Source: Deltaproteobacteria bacterium (GTDB lineage: Bacteria > Myxococcota_A > UBA9160 > SZUA-336). From it: a stretch of 64,000 nucleotides of DNA. A program made the position numbers and the translations under genes. Position 1 is the first letter of the stretch. The number at the start of each line of letters is the position of its first letter. This document shows, in pieces, positions 1-8,700 of the stretch. The stretch covers positions 21,423 through 85,422 of the forward strand of contig JAJDAK010000041.1 of NCBI GenBank assembly GCA_029261895.1, written 5' to 3'. The notes below the pieces were generated by a model that saw nothing but the letters and a program-made list of their open reading frames with translations, ran no database searches and had not been told where the DNA came from.

Positions 1-1107
1 ACTACCCTGACCGCGATTAGACATGGGGAAGCCCATCTCGTTGAAGTTGATCGCAGCCTTCACGTCGTAGGGATGCCCGCCTACGGCGGATTGTAGAGCG
101 TCCGTGCGTGTAGCATGATCGATGGTGCCATCGAGGTGGACGTCGTGCCATTCCGTGAACCAGAGCGCACCTACGAAACCCGAACGCGAAAAAAGTGTTG
201 CGCCCGGGTAGAGCCGCCAGCCAATACATGGCTGATCGTACGCACCCCACTTGCAGCCATCGCGGTTGCCATTCCGAGCGGCGTTGTCGGACCCGACCAT
301 GACGGTTGCACCGATGTCCAGGAATCCTACGATCCCAGATCCGCGTACATCACCGTCGAAGGTGATGGTCGCCAAATAATCTGCGTTTGCGTTCGGATCC
401 TTATCGAAGGTTCCGCTCACGGTGAGGTTCGGTCCGGCCAGGTGCAAGGAATGGCTGTTAAAGGATCTCCCGAATTCGTAGAGTACCCCGGTCGCAGGGC
501 CACCGATCGTATAGTGCCCGTCTACGTGTCCGGTACAGCCATCGCAGAGAATCATCGATGTCGACGGATTGAACGGCGGGTGGCCGGTTTCTTCCATCGT
601 CATGTGTAGATTGATCTCGACATCAACCAGTGGCCCCATATCGTTTAGTGTGGCATCGTTAAGCGCATCCCCCAAGTGCAGGCATCCGTATGCGGTACGT
701 TGCACGGTGGGTGGCTCTGCAATAATGCAGCGCAACGTAACCTGATCCCAGCCACCGAGCAGACGGATGTCTGGAAACAGATCGCCTGTATCAACGCCTG
801 TGCAATCCCCGGGGTCTTCAGCGCCCACCAACGGTGGCGTCTCGTCGTAACAAATTCTTACGGCCTTGGAGATGATGTACGAATCGGGGGGCGGTGCTTC
901 CAGGCGTACCTTCGTCTGCGTCGTGAGAACGCCACCCGGGTAGATGAGATCGTTGACGGCTTGCTGAAACTCCGCCGTGATGTCGCCATCAAGATTGGTA
1001 TCGAGAACCTGTAGACATTGCGGTAGAGAACACTGCGCCGACGCGAAGCTCGGTATTCCGAAACTGACCCATAGACCCAATAGAAAGACTGACGCGCCCA
1101 ATTTCAT
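1..1107 (-). CDS. secreted protein of unknown function (partial, runs off left edge)
   Basis: An open frame of 369 codons reads from an ATG at 1107 to the window edge without a stop, so the C-terminus is missing. AGGAG lies about 6 bases upstream of the ATG. The product starts with a clear signal peptide (hydrophobic FLLGLWVSFGIPSF, cleavage after A-S-A) followed by a Cys-containing stretch and a calcium-loop-like DTNLDGDITAEF near residues 35-46, as in dockerins or EF-hands. The rest is rich in Gly, Asp and Thr with short beta-strand-like segments (for example LTVSGTFDKDPNA and TITFDGDVRGSG), which would suit a right-handed beta-helix or other beta-rich exported protein, but I recognise no family. 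The next gene on the same strand ends at 1398, so it may be transcribed from its own promoter in the 290-base gap. Confidence 0.7.
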   Translation of the reverse strand, partial: MKLGASVFLLGLWVSFGIPSFASAQCSLPQCLQVLDTNLDGDITAEFQQAVNDLIYPGGVLTTQTKVRLEAPPPDSYIISKAVRICYDETPPLVGAEDPGDCTGVDTGDLFPDIRLLGGWDQVTLRCIIAEPPTVQRTAYGCLHLGDALNDATLNDMGPLVDVEINLHMTMEETGHPPFNPSTSMILCDGCTGHVDGHYTIGGPATGVLYEFGRSFNSHSLHLAGPNLTVSGTFDKDPNANADYLATITFDGDVRGSGIVGFLDIGATVMVGSDNAARNGNRDGCKWGAYDQPCIGWRLYPGATLFSRSGFVGALWFTEWHDVHLDGTIDHATRTDALQSAVGGHPYDVKAAINFNEMGFPMSNRGQGS

Positions 1108-1160
1108 GTCGACTCCTGATCGAAACCATCATATGAGCGCGATTCGTGAAAGGCAACTTC

Positions 1161-1179
1161 GAGGGCTCAGAAAGCCCTC
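1161..1179. terminator. perfect 7-bp hairpin in intergenic gap
   Basis: GAGGGCT and AGCCCTC form a perfect 7-bp stem with a 5-base loop (CAGAA). On the plus strand it is followed by TTGTCC, not a real T-run, so intrinsic termination is only a possibility. It lies about 220 bases downstream of the LVIVD gene stop and about 55 bases upstream of the start of the left-edge gene, and could be a terminator of the former or an RNA structure upstream of the latter. Confidence 0.35.
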
Positions 1180-1217
1180 TTGTCCAGGCTTCAGGGGCAT
1201 TTTTGGTTTTCCCGGAT

Positions 1218-1361
1218 CTACGTCCCCCCGCAGGTATTGGGCGCAGTCGGGCCGTCGCTATCGCCCATGATCGGTACAACGACGCTGTTTTCGACGCCTT
1301 TGGGTAGGTGTGGCCCGAGCGCCTTGAAGGGACTAAAGGGAGCTTGACAATGAACAACCAT
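1218..1361 (-). pseudogene. 47-residue ORF that looks like the C-terminal remnant of a secreted protein
   Basis: A 48-codon frame runs from an ATG at 1361 to a TAG at 1218-1220. It ends in ENSVVVPIMGDSDGPTAP followed by NTCGGT. The composition looks like the real tail of an exported beta-rich protein, not random translation, yet there is no signal peptide and an in-frame TGA lies four codons upstream of the ATG. I read it as the leftover end of a gene whose front has been lost, or a very small gene; no family is recognised. Confidence 0.3.
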
Positions 1362-1397
1362 GACAACAACTCATACGCACGTAGCAAGCCTTGATAG

Positions 1398-3179
1398 CTA
1401 GTCCTTGGCCACGAAGCGGGTCGACGTCTGCCGGGCGATATCTTCCGCATCGAACTGGGCACCCCAGCAACCCGACGAGTCGCCCACCACCCACTGAACT
1501 TGAATCGGCGGCTCAAGCGTTTCAAGCGCGAGGTCCGGAAGGTTCGCACCCTTTCCATTGACCTCAATACGCGCGCGATTCGCAGCACCTGACTTAAGGG
1601 TGACTTTTCGAATGCCGTCCGAAGCACCCGAAACATCTTTATAGCGATAGCTGTTTTGACCGACGGCTCGCCATCGTTCAGAACTCGGCGCCGTGCCGAA
1701 CTGTGCCACGAGTTTATGTGTGGATCCCGCATAAATGCACAGTGCATGACCCGCTTGATCGGCCGGATCGCCGAACTCCGATCGATCTGTCGATGCTCCC
1801 CGATGCCAGCGCCAAAGTAGACGATCACGATGATTGAGCACGGGCTCGTTCGTCCAACTCAGACGATTGCGCGAGGCCACCTTGCAGCTTGTTTGCGGCT
1901 GCGGTGTACACAAAGCAGGCAGTCGCGGCCGCAAGACATAAACACCAGATTCGATGCCGCTCACCACCACCGTGCCACTCTCAAAGAAGGGATAAACACT
2001 CCATGCTCCGAGAAACGCGCGAGCGTCGCTTTCCGGATGAATATCAAAATAGGCGACCTCCGTCAGATCACCGGAACCTACATCGTTGGGACGAAGGATA
2101 CGCAACCCGGATGTGTAGTTGGCTTCGTATACAAAACCACGATGCACGTAAAGGTTGTGATCAATCGATGACGTTGGGCCATCGTATATTCCTGAGATAA
2201 AAGGATTAGCCAAATCAGAGACGTCAACTACACGAGTCCGCGTCGGATGACTAAAAACCAATTCGTCGAATTCATCTCCGAATAAGAAGTAACGATGATC
2301 TTCAGTCAGCCAGCCTTGATGCGTAAACCCACGACCCGTGTAGCTCATACGCGCAAGCTGTAACGGATTCAACTTGTCGGTTACATCAACAATCGTAAGT
2401 ACATCCTCATTTGAATTAATGCAGATCTCGTGGCCCGTAAACGCCGCATCCGGTCCGTGATAGATCGCGCACTGCGCATCGTGTACGCGCCCGTCTTCAT
2501 CCACACAGCCAGCGAAAACGGGATTTATCGGATCCGCGAGATCCAACATATGCATTCCACCGCTGCACGTATCCGTCCGCAAGGCGTATGCAAATCCCGT
2601 GTCTTCATTGATCGCGATGTTGTGTGAATTCCCGAACCCAGCGTAGTGGTTGGTTGGCACCAGTATTTCTGGAATGGTGGTTAGGCTCCGCAGCTCGGTG
2701 AGATCATAGATCTGCAGACCGTGGTCCGGCGCTTCACTCACGATGTACGCATAGTTCTGATAAACCTTGATATCCCGATGCAATTCGTTGGTTGTTGCGG
2801 TGGACATGTGCCCCATGAACACGGGAGCACGCGGATCCGTGATATCTACGAATGCTGTTCCATCTGAAAGTCCCACGATTGCGAACTCGTGGCCATCATT
2901 TGGATCGGTCCATCCCCAGATATCATTGGCGGTTTCGTTTTCTCCCGCTCCGACTTCGGAAAGCGCAAGAAACGACAGTAAATCGATACTCTCGCAAGGA
3001 AATCCTGCGGCCGAGTCATGCTCGCATCTTGCTTCGCCCAAAGAAGGCGCGTTCACAGTATTCGGATCTGGAATATCATGCGCGAACGCTATAGACATTG
3101 GCCCTACAAATAACAACCATCCACAGGCTGCGATCTGAACCCAACCGTTTTTCCTCCGAAGCTGGCAGTGCGGAGCCAA
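1398..3179 (-). CDS. choice-of-anchor B family / LVIVD-repeat secreted protein
   Basis: The 593-residue product starts at a TTG (3179) preceded by AAGGAAG; no good ATG lies near. A long signal peptide (hydrophobic stretch around residues 14-32, then A-F-A) leads into a seven-bladed-propeller-like region of LVIVD-type repeats: FAIVGLSDGTAFVDITDP, YAYIVSEAPDHGLQIYDL, FAYALRTDTCSGGMHMLDL, VLTIVDVTDKLNP, and TRVVDVSDLANP. This architecture is typical of choice-of-anchor B proteins, which are exported and surface associated. From about residue 420 a second domain follows (LWRWHRGAST ... LCIYAG ... RYKD ... GKGANLP ... GCWGAQF) with paired Cys and Trp residues; it looks like a small beta-sandwich module, not recognised by name. 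Function of the family is unknown; attachment or matrix protein is the usual guess. Confidence 0.8.
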   Translation of the reverse strand: MAPHCQLRRKNGWVQIAACGWLLFVGPMSIAFAHDIPDPNTVNAPSLGEARCEHDSAAGFPCESIDLLSFLALSEVGAGENETANDIWGWTDPNDGHEFAIVGLSDGTAFVDITDPRAPVFMGHMSTATTNELHRDIKVYQNYAYIVSEAPDHGLQIYDLTELRSLTTIPEILVPTNHYAGFGNSHNIAINEDTGFAYALRTDTCSGGMHMLDLADPINPVFAGCVDEDGRVHDAQCAIYHGPDAAFTGHEICINSNEDVLTIVDVTDKLNPLQLARMSYTGRGFTHQGWLTEDHRYFLFGDEFDELVFSHPTRTRVVDVSDLANPFISGIYDGPTSSIDHNLYVHRGFVYEANYTSGLRILRPNDVGSGDLTEVAYFDIHPESDARAFLGAWSVYPFFESGTVVVSGIESGVYVLRPRLPALCTPQPQTSCKVASRNRLSWTNEPVLNHRDRLLWRWHRGASTDRSEFGDPADQAGHALCIYAGSTHKLVAQFGTAPSSERWRAVGQNSYRYKDVSGASDGIRKVTLKSGAANRARIEVNGKGANLPDLALETLEPPIQVQWVVGDSSGCWGAQFDAEDIARQTSTRFVAKD

Positions 3180-3240
3180 GACTTACACTTCCTTGCAACT
3201 TACAGCCATACCGTGCGAAGCATTATACATCAAATTGACC

Positions 3241-3287
3241 CGACCCTTTGAGTGTGTCGTACCAATGGAGCGTCTTTTTCGCGGCAC
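3241..3287 (-). pseudogene. decayed N-terminal scrap of a P4-type tyrosine recombinase
   Basis: Read on the minus strand this 47-base stretch encodes AAKKTLHWYDTLKG, which fits the conserved start of P4-like phage integrases (K-x-x-F/L-x-W/R-D-x-x-L-K-G-F-G). The sequence closely matches the integrase scrap at 63.3-63.4 kb (shared GCGAAAAAGAC and ACGACAC.CTCAAAGGGT), but one base is missing at the G-F-G position so the frame breaks. No more of the integrase is present. It sits in the gap between the nucleotidyltransferase and LVIVD genes and indicates a past integration or rearrangement. Confidence 0.5.
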
Positions 3288-3316
3288 CGTGAAGCCGAGA
3301 ATCAGGTCCCCTCAGG

Positions 3317-4276
3317 CTAGTAGCGACCCAGAACGCGGTAGGCCAGGGAGATGGCGATGCGAATGAGAAGCGGGGGAGCATGTTGGCGTGGGACGGTAGA
3401 GACGAAGGGCCGGTCAATCGTGCGCGTGAAGAGTGATCCGTAACCAAGGTGGTACTGGGAGAGCGTCTCAAAGTAGTGGCGCACTTCCTTGGAACGCTGA
3501 TTTAGAATGCGGCCATCGATACTTCCGAGGCGGGGATTGGAGTGCGTCCCCGCCAGGAGTCCAGCCGCATAGGGTGTGATTGAAGAATTGTCGCGCAGCC
3601 CCAGGGCGATGCGAAGCTCATCGCGCAGCTGTTCGAAGCGGCTGCAGAAAATGCACCAGGCTTCTTCGAGCGCATCGTCGCCCCGGTCCTCTTTGAACCA
3701 GTTCTCGCGCAACTCGTGCACAGAAGTGAGTCCCGACGGTGGAGATCCATCGCCCGTGAGAAGTTGAAGCCCTTTAAGCGGAAGCATGATGGATTTCACT
3801 TTCGACAAAAGAACGCGCGTGGAGATTTCTCCAGAAGCCCGGGCCGTTCGATAGATATGCTCGTACGAACAGTAGTCCTCGAGCACGCGCGCCCAAGATA
3901 GTTCCAAGCCTAGATCGGGTGGATAAGGACCCGCGTGCTTAGTGGGCAGAAGATCCTCGCCCGCGAGAAGCCTCGGCTGGTAGTGGCCCGTATAGTTCAA
4001 CACGGCAAGGCATTCGGGCGGCAAAAAATGCGGCTGATGTCGAAAGGGCCGTTGCAGCCGCTTGGGTAGCCGAACGCGAAAGGAGTAGTACTGTGCATTG
4101 TCGCGACGCGCAGCATCAGGAACAACGAGTAAATCAATATCCGAAATTCCCGGAATGATACGACTGCCGACCTGGTAGATCGCCTTGGCGCGATGCCTGA
4201 TCCGCCCAACATAGGTATCCACCGCCTCGTCGTAAACTTCGGGCGCTAGGTACATAGGTCGGTCAGTGAAAAACAT
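3317..4276 (-). CDS. nucleotidyltransferase-fold protein (Pol-beta superfamily)
   Basis: Start set at the ATG at 4276 because GGAGG lies 6 bases upstream and a -10-like TATAAT is about 30 bases upstream; the frame is open for 25 more codons but that extension would run through the promoter. The 319-residue product has the minimal nucleotidyltransferase signature near its N-terminus: G37-S38 followed by D46-I-D48 (QVGSRIIPGISDIDLLVVP), where the two Asp would bind the catalytic metal. The remaining 270 residues are mainly helical with no membrane segment and I do not recognise them; similar long C-terminal regions occur in sugar-phosphate or aminoglycoside-type nucleotidyltransferases. It is transcribed divergently from a family 4 glycosyltransferase, which hints at a surface-sugar context. 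Substrate unknown. Confidence 0.7.
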   Translation of the reverse strand: MFFTDRPMYLAPEVYDEAVDTYVGRIRHRAKAIYQVGSRIIPGISDIDLLVVPDAARRDNAQYYSFRVRLPKRLQRPFRHQPHFLPPECLAVLNYTGHYQPRLLAGEDLLPTKHAGPYPPDLGLELSWARVLEDYCSYEHIYRTARASGEISTRVLLSKVKSIMLPLKGLQLLTGDGSPPSGLTSVHELRENWFKEDRGDDALEEAWCIFCSRFEQLRDELRIALGLRDNSSITPYAAGLLAGTHSNPRLGSIDGRILNQRSKEVRHYFETLSQYHLGYGSLFTRTIDRPFVSTVPRQHAPPLLIRIAISLAYRVLGRY

Positions 4277-4306
4277 CGAGCCTCCGCCACGGATTGGCTT
4301 AGTGTT

Positions 4307-4312
4307 ATTATA
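4307..4312 (-). promoter_or_regulatory. candidate -10 box (TATAAT) for the nucleotidyltransferase gene
   Basis: A perfect TATAAT reads on the minus strand about 31 bases upstream of the ATG at 4276, in an AT-rich patch of an otherwise GC-rich divergent gap. A weak -35 (GACACC) lies 17 bases further upstream. The same AT-rich patch could also serve the divergent glycosyltransferase. Confidence 0.5.
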
Positions 4313-4363
4313 TCCCGAACGGAATTTCAGGTGTCGGCAAGCAAGCGGCAATAGGAGCTGCGC

Positions 4364-4435
4364 ATGAGTTGCGTACGAGTGTTGAGGCTAGGCAGTTTCA
4401 GTTCACCTTCGCAACTGCCGCACAATCCAAAGTGA
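4364..4435 (+). CDS. possible 23-residue leader peptide upstream of the glycosyltransferase
   Basis: ATG at 4364 is preceded by AGGAG at 6 bases spacing and opens a 24-codon frame (MSCVRVLRLGSFSSPSQLPH then NPK) whose TGA (4433-4435) overlaps the GTG at 4432, the best start of the glycosyltransferase, in the arrangement GTGA. The large gene itself has no convincing ribosome site at that GTG, so translational coupling to this short frame is plausible. It could alternatively be an accident of the upstream sequence. Confidence 0.4.
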   Translation: MSCVRVLRLGSFSSPSQLPHNPK

Positions 4436-5637
4436 ATATTCTCTACGCTTCCCTTTGCTATCCACCAAGTGTGGGTGGAGCCGGACTCCATCTGCACCGT
4501 GTGGCTTGCGAGTTGGTTTCGCAGGGCCATCAGGCTCGCGTGATTACGCAATGGACACGCATCCGCGACGACTTTCTCTTCGGCTCTACGCTGCGCGCGG
4601 ACCCGCCCCATGCCTATGTTGAAGACGGTATTCCCGTTCAACAAATCGGTTTCAGTGAGTGGACTCGGCGTCTCATGTTCCCATGGGTTCATCTCTACCA
4701 CCGCGCACCCCTTGCGGCTCGGCCACTACTGATCCCCCCGATCTCGCGGCTGATGAGATCCAGCTTTGAGGGCGCGGTAACGGGACCGGTCGACATCGTG
4801 CACGGAATGCGGACCGGTAGAGAATTTCTACCGGTAGCGGCCATGAACTATGCTCGCAGGCAATCTGTACCCTATGTCATCACCGCCTTGCTCCATCATG
4901 ACTGGCACGGACCGCGCCATGCGGCTTTTGATCGGTTGTACCGCAGTGCCGACGGCGTCATCGCGCTGACGGACTTCGAGAAAGAGTTCCTGGTAGAACA
5001 AAAGGGAGTTGCGGAGGAGCGCGTTCACGTAACGGGAATCGGTCCGGTCTTGGCGGAGAATTACGACGCCGCAGCGTTCCGCTCCCGGCATGGCATCGAG
5101 CGCCCCTACATTCTCTTTCTGGGCCGAAAGGTGGACCACAAAGGATGGGGAGCCATCCTCGATGCCGCTCCGCAGATCTTCGCTCGGTTTCCAGACCTGG
5201 AAATCGTCTTCATGGGTCCAGATACGCCTGCGTCGATAGCCCGATTCGAAGCCACGACGGACTCGCGGATCCGAAACCTGGGCTGCCTGAACCTAGAAGA
5301 AAAAACTGCCGCGCTCGCGGGATGCGAACTCTTCTGTATGCCCTCGTACGGAGAAGCGTTCGGAGGTGTGTACACCGAAGCGTGGCAGCTCAAGAAGCCA
5401 GTCATTGGCGGCGACACGGCGTCGCTCCGTTCGGTGATTACCGATGGTGTCGATGGTTTGCTCTCGTCACATGATCCCGGCCAGTTGGCCGAACAGGTGA
5501 CCTGGCTCCTCAGCCATGAAGCGGAAGCCAAGCGCATGGGCGAAGCCGGTCAGCGCAAAGTCGAGGCGCGCTACACCTGGAAGTGTATCGCCGACGCAAC
5601 GGCCGCCGCGTACACGGCGGCGACCAAGTCAGACTAG
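4432..5637 (+). CDS. family 4 glycosyltransferase (GT-B fold)
   Basis: The 401-residue protein from GTG 4432 begins with VNILYASLCYPPSVGGAGLH, the usual first strand and glycine-rich loop of GT4 enzymes; the frame is open 21 codons further up (TTG 4369) but that extension has no family-like sequence. The N-terminal Rossmann domain includes HLHRVACELVSQGHQARVIT; the C-terminal half starts near residue 220 with YILFLGRKVDHKGW and carries the E-x7-E donor-sugar motif (EAFGGVYTE, about E307 and E315) and PVIGGDTASLRSVITDG. It should transfer a sugar from a nucleotide donor in the cytoplasm, probably for an extracellular polysaccharide or lipopolysaccharide. No membrane segments. Acceptor unknown. 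A short upstream frame overlaps its start codon. Confidence 0.85.
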   Translation: MNILYASLCYPPSVGGAGLHLHRVACELVSQGHQARVITQWTRIRDDFLFGSTLRADPPHAYVEDGIPVQQIGFSEWTRRLMFPWVHLYHRAPLAARPLLIPPISRLMRSSFEGAVTGPVDIVHGMRTGREFLPVAAMNYARRQSVPYVITALLHHDWHGPRHAAFDRLYRSADGVIALTDFEKEFLVEQKGVAEERVHVTGIGPVLAENYDAAAFRSRHGIERPYILFLGRKVDHKGWGAILDAAPQIFARFPDLEIVFMGPDTPASIARFEATTDSRIRNLGCLNLEEKTAALAGCELFCMPSYGEAFGGVYTEAWQLKKPVIGGDTASLRSVITDGVDGLLSSHDPGQLAEQVTWLLSHEAEAKRMGEAGQRKVEARYTWKCIADATAAAYTAATKSD

Positions 5638-5773
5638 CCGAGTAGGCCCATGAGAAACTTCGCGGCTGTTTTGGCGATGGCTCGGGCGTCATCGAAGAGC
5701 GTTGCCAACTGATAGGTCAGCAGGAAGAACGCGGGGTAAAAGAGGCGGGGCTGGGATTCGCGACCGTTTTTTG
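5634..5773 (-). pseudogene. possible C-terminal remnant of a lost gene
   Basis: In the 136-base gap between two convergent genes a minus-strand frame encodes QPRLFYPAFFLLTYQLATLF then DDARAIAKTAAKFLMGLLG and a TAG that overlaps the glycosyltransferase stop. It has protein-like composition with an amphipathic or membrane-like segment, but no start of its own and it is out of frame with the metalloprotease ending at 5774. I read it as a possible leftover C-terminus; family not recognised. Confidence 0.25.
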
Positions 5774-8700
5774 CTATGGCAGTACCGCGCTTGAAGGAAT
5801 GCAGAGTTCCTGCTCTTTTTTACTCGCCAATTCGAGCGGGCCGAAGTGATTGTTCGTGTGGATGCTGGCGATGCGCGCGTGTTTTGGCTGCGTTGGGACG
5901 ATTGTGGTTCCCCTGCATCGGGGATCAGCGACGACGTCGCAACCGCATCCAGCCTGGGGAACGTTCTTCGTTGCAAGCCTTGCGTTGTAGCAAACCAGGT
6001 GATCATCAATATTCCGGATCAGGGTTTCATCGATGCCTACGTTTTCACCCGAATTCGTACCGCCGATGATTGTTGGCTCACCGCCCACGGCGGTAGGTAC
6101 GCAGAGCTTCGTGATTTTCTTAAGATCGTATCGTCGAGTTTGGAATCCGTCGGTGACGTCTACTTGAGTACCGCGCAGAAGTTTTTCCACGGGTGTACCG
6201 TCGGTGAGGCTGCTCTGGACCCTTGCGTTGTAACATAGGAAGTGATCGAGATTGTGCAACGCTTTGATTGGTTCCTCGGTTGGGTTTGATAGATGGGTTG
6301 CTGTGGGAATCAGCACGCTATGCGGCCTCTTGAGTTCCAAGAAGGTGTTATGGCATTGGTTGGTGATTGGGATATCTCTCACCCTTCTAAATGGGGGTGT
6401 CCCCGAAATAGGTCTGATGCGGTACTCGGCCAGGTCTGTCGTATCGTTGAAAACACCCTCGCCATTCTTATCTGCGGGTAGTCCAACTTGGAAAATTTTC
6501 CGCACTCGGTATCGAGCCGAGCCCAGTCGGTTGGTCAGTTCTAACGGTGAAAACTGTGCCAGCTTCTGACTGCCCGCGCTGTGCTTGGTCTTGTAAAACA
6601 TGAAGTGATCCAAGTCGTGATCTGGAGTTTCGACTACCTCGACATCGAAGTTTTGCGTGGGAGAGCACGTTAGCTGGAAGGGGTACGTGCCCGCTTTCGT
6701 AAAGATCGAAGTAGGTGGGGCGGGTTCGGTGAGGAGCACGGTCTCAGGGCCGTAACCTGGAAAGCCCGATGGGGTACTGGTATCGGCCATCGCGGAAATG
6801 CTACAGGAGTCTGGGCATGGGCCCGCACCATCGTTGCAACTGCTGTCCAGTGTAAAGAAGACGGATTCCCCGGCTCCTACAACAATCGAATTCGGATCGA
6901 GGTTGGTATCGCATGTTCCCCCAGAGGGCGTGCATTTGATAGCAACTCTCGTCACATCGGGGATCGGTGTACCGTGGACTTCCACATCATCGAGGCGCAT
7001 TTGGGTGGTGAACGCGTTGATCCCTGTAATCGCCTCGTCGAATCGAATCCGGAACGACGTGGTGGAACCGCCGATGATCAGGTTGGTCGGAGAGATCTCA
7101 CTGTAAGGGAAGAGACGCGCTGGAAGCCCAGGGGGAACGATGAAACTGTTGCGTCCGAATTCGTCATCGAAGCCCGGATCGGAGTAGATCAGCACCCCAG
7201 CTCGTGGCACAAAGAGCGGCGCGGGCAGATGGTTGTGTGCGGTGCGAAATCGAATCGTGTCCACGCGAATCGGCTGGGTCAATGCAACCATGTCGAAGGT
7301 ATAGAAGAGAAACTCCTCGGGCGGAATGCCGAATCCGTTGTTGGGTACCGCCTGCGCCATGGCGTACTCCATATTCCGCTTGCCCGAGGCCGGCGGTGGC
7401 TCATTCGGGATCAGCCCACTGAATGTCTGGGCCACATGCACACGGCTAGAATCTTCGTTCTCCTGTATGCCGAGAGTGGAGCCGGTAACCGTGCTTGCTT
7501 GAACCGACGGTGGAAAGCGAACTCTGACGTCATCTAAGGGATACTTGGCAGCCTCCACTGGATCGCTCTGATCGAAGTTGAAGTCGTAGATCAATAGCGT
7601 GGTCTCTGGAGCAACTCCGCCGTCTTCGTACGCGCCGCTATCGCAGCCTGTCTTTGGGCGGGAGTATCCGCGTTGGTCAATACCGGCGACAGGATGATTG
7701 GTGCAGTACGTGTCGTCGCCTGCACCCATTGCGGCACTGGAGGCGCCCAAAGCGTGGGTCAGCGTATCGCCACCATTGTTTGCGAGCGGAGCGAGTTGTG
7801 GGTCCTTCGCCGATGCGACGCAGGAACCGTCTTTGACGATATTGCCAGCGGTATCGGTGACCGTCCCGCCACCAAACGACGTGTTAACGCAATCTGAGTC
7901 GGCGCCACTATTGTCGGCTAAAATCGTGTTTGCGAGATCTACCGTACCCTGGTGGTTGTGAACGCCCCCTCCACCGCTAGCGGCGGTGTTATTTGCGATC
8001 GTCACATTTCGCAGCGTTGTGATGGAGCCACCGCCTTCGTTGCGAACTCCGCCACCAAAGTCGCCACCGATATTGCCGCTGATCGTTGTATTGAAAATCG
8101 TCAGTAGTCCTCCGGGTACCACGTTTTGAATGCCCCCCGAGTCATCTTTTGCTGAGTTCCCACTGATCGTGCTCTGCGCGATGACCACGTTTCCGCCCCG
8201 GTTTTCGATGGCGCCACCGTCTTCGTCTGCGTTATTGTCGCGGATGGTGCTGCGAAGCACGACAAGCGAGCCACCATCGTTATAGATGCCGCCGCCATTG
8301 CGTGCTGAACCCTCCGCAACTGTGGACCGCTCCAATGTTACATGGGAACTGTTGTCGATCCGTAGAATTCCGCCGTCTTCGCTGCTGCCGGTGTCGCCGT
8401 TGATCAGGTTCATGTTTCGGAGCACGACCACTGCGCCGGTTACATCAAAGACGCGGTCGGTGTTTGCCCCGCGAACGCTGATCTTGGAGTGTTGTCCATC
8501 GATCGTCAGATTCTTGTCGAGCACGATCTGACTGGCGAGGCTGACCGCCATCCCCTGGATCTCGGGAGTGAATAGAATGGTATCCCCGGGCGACGCCATA
8601 GCCACGGTGTCGCGCAGTGAGCACGGCCCACTATCGGCCAGCGTGCGAACGATTAGATCGGTGCCATTACACGTAGGAAGTTCGGGCCAAATTTGGATGT

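Noticed and set aside
989..1828. Minus-strand 279-codon frame
   Set aside because: It overlaps the LVIVD gene and the left-edge gene in another frame, is Arg/Ser-rich without domain features, and starts inside a real gene.
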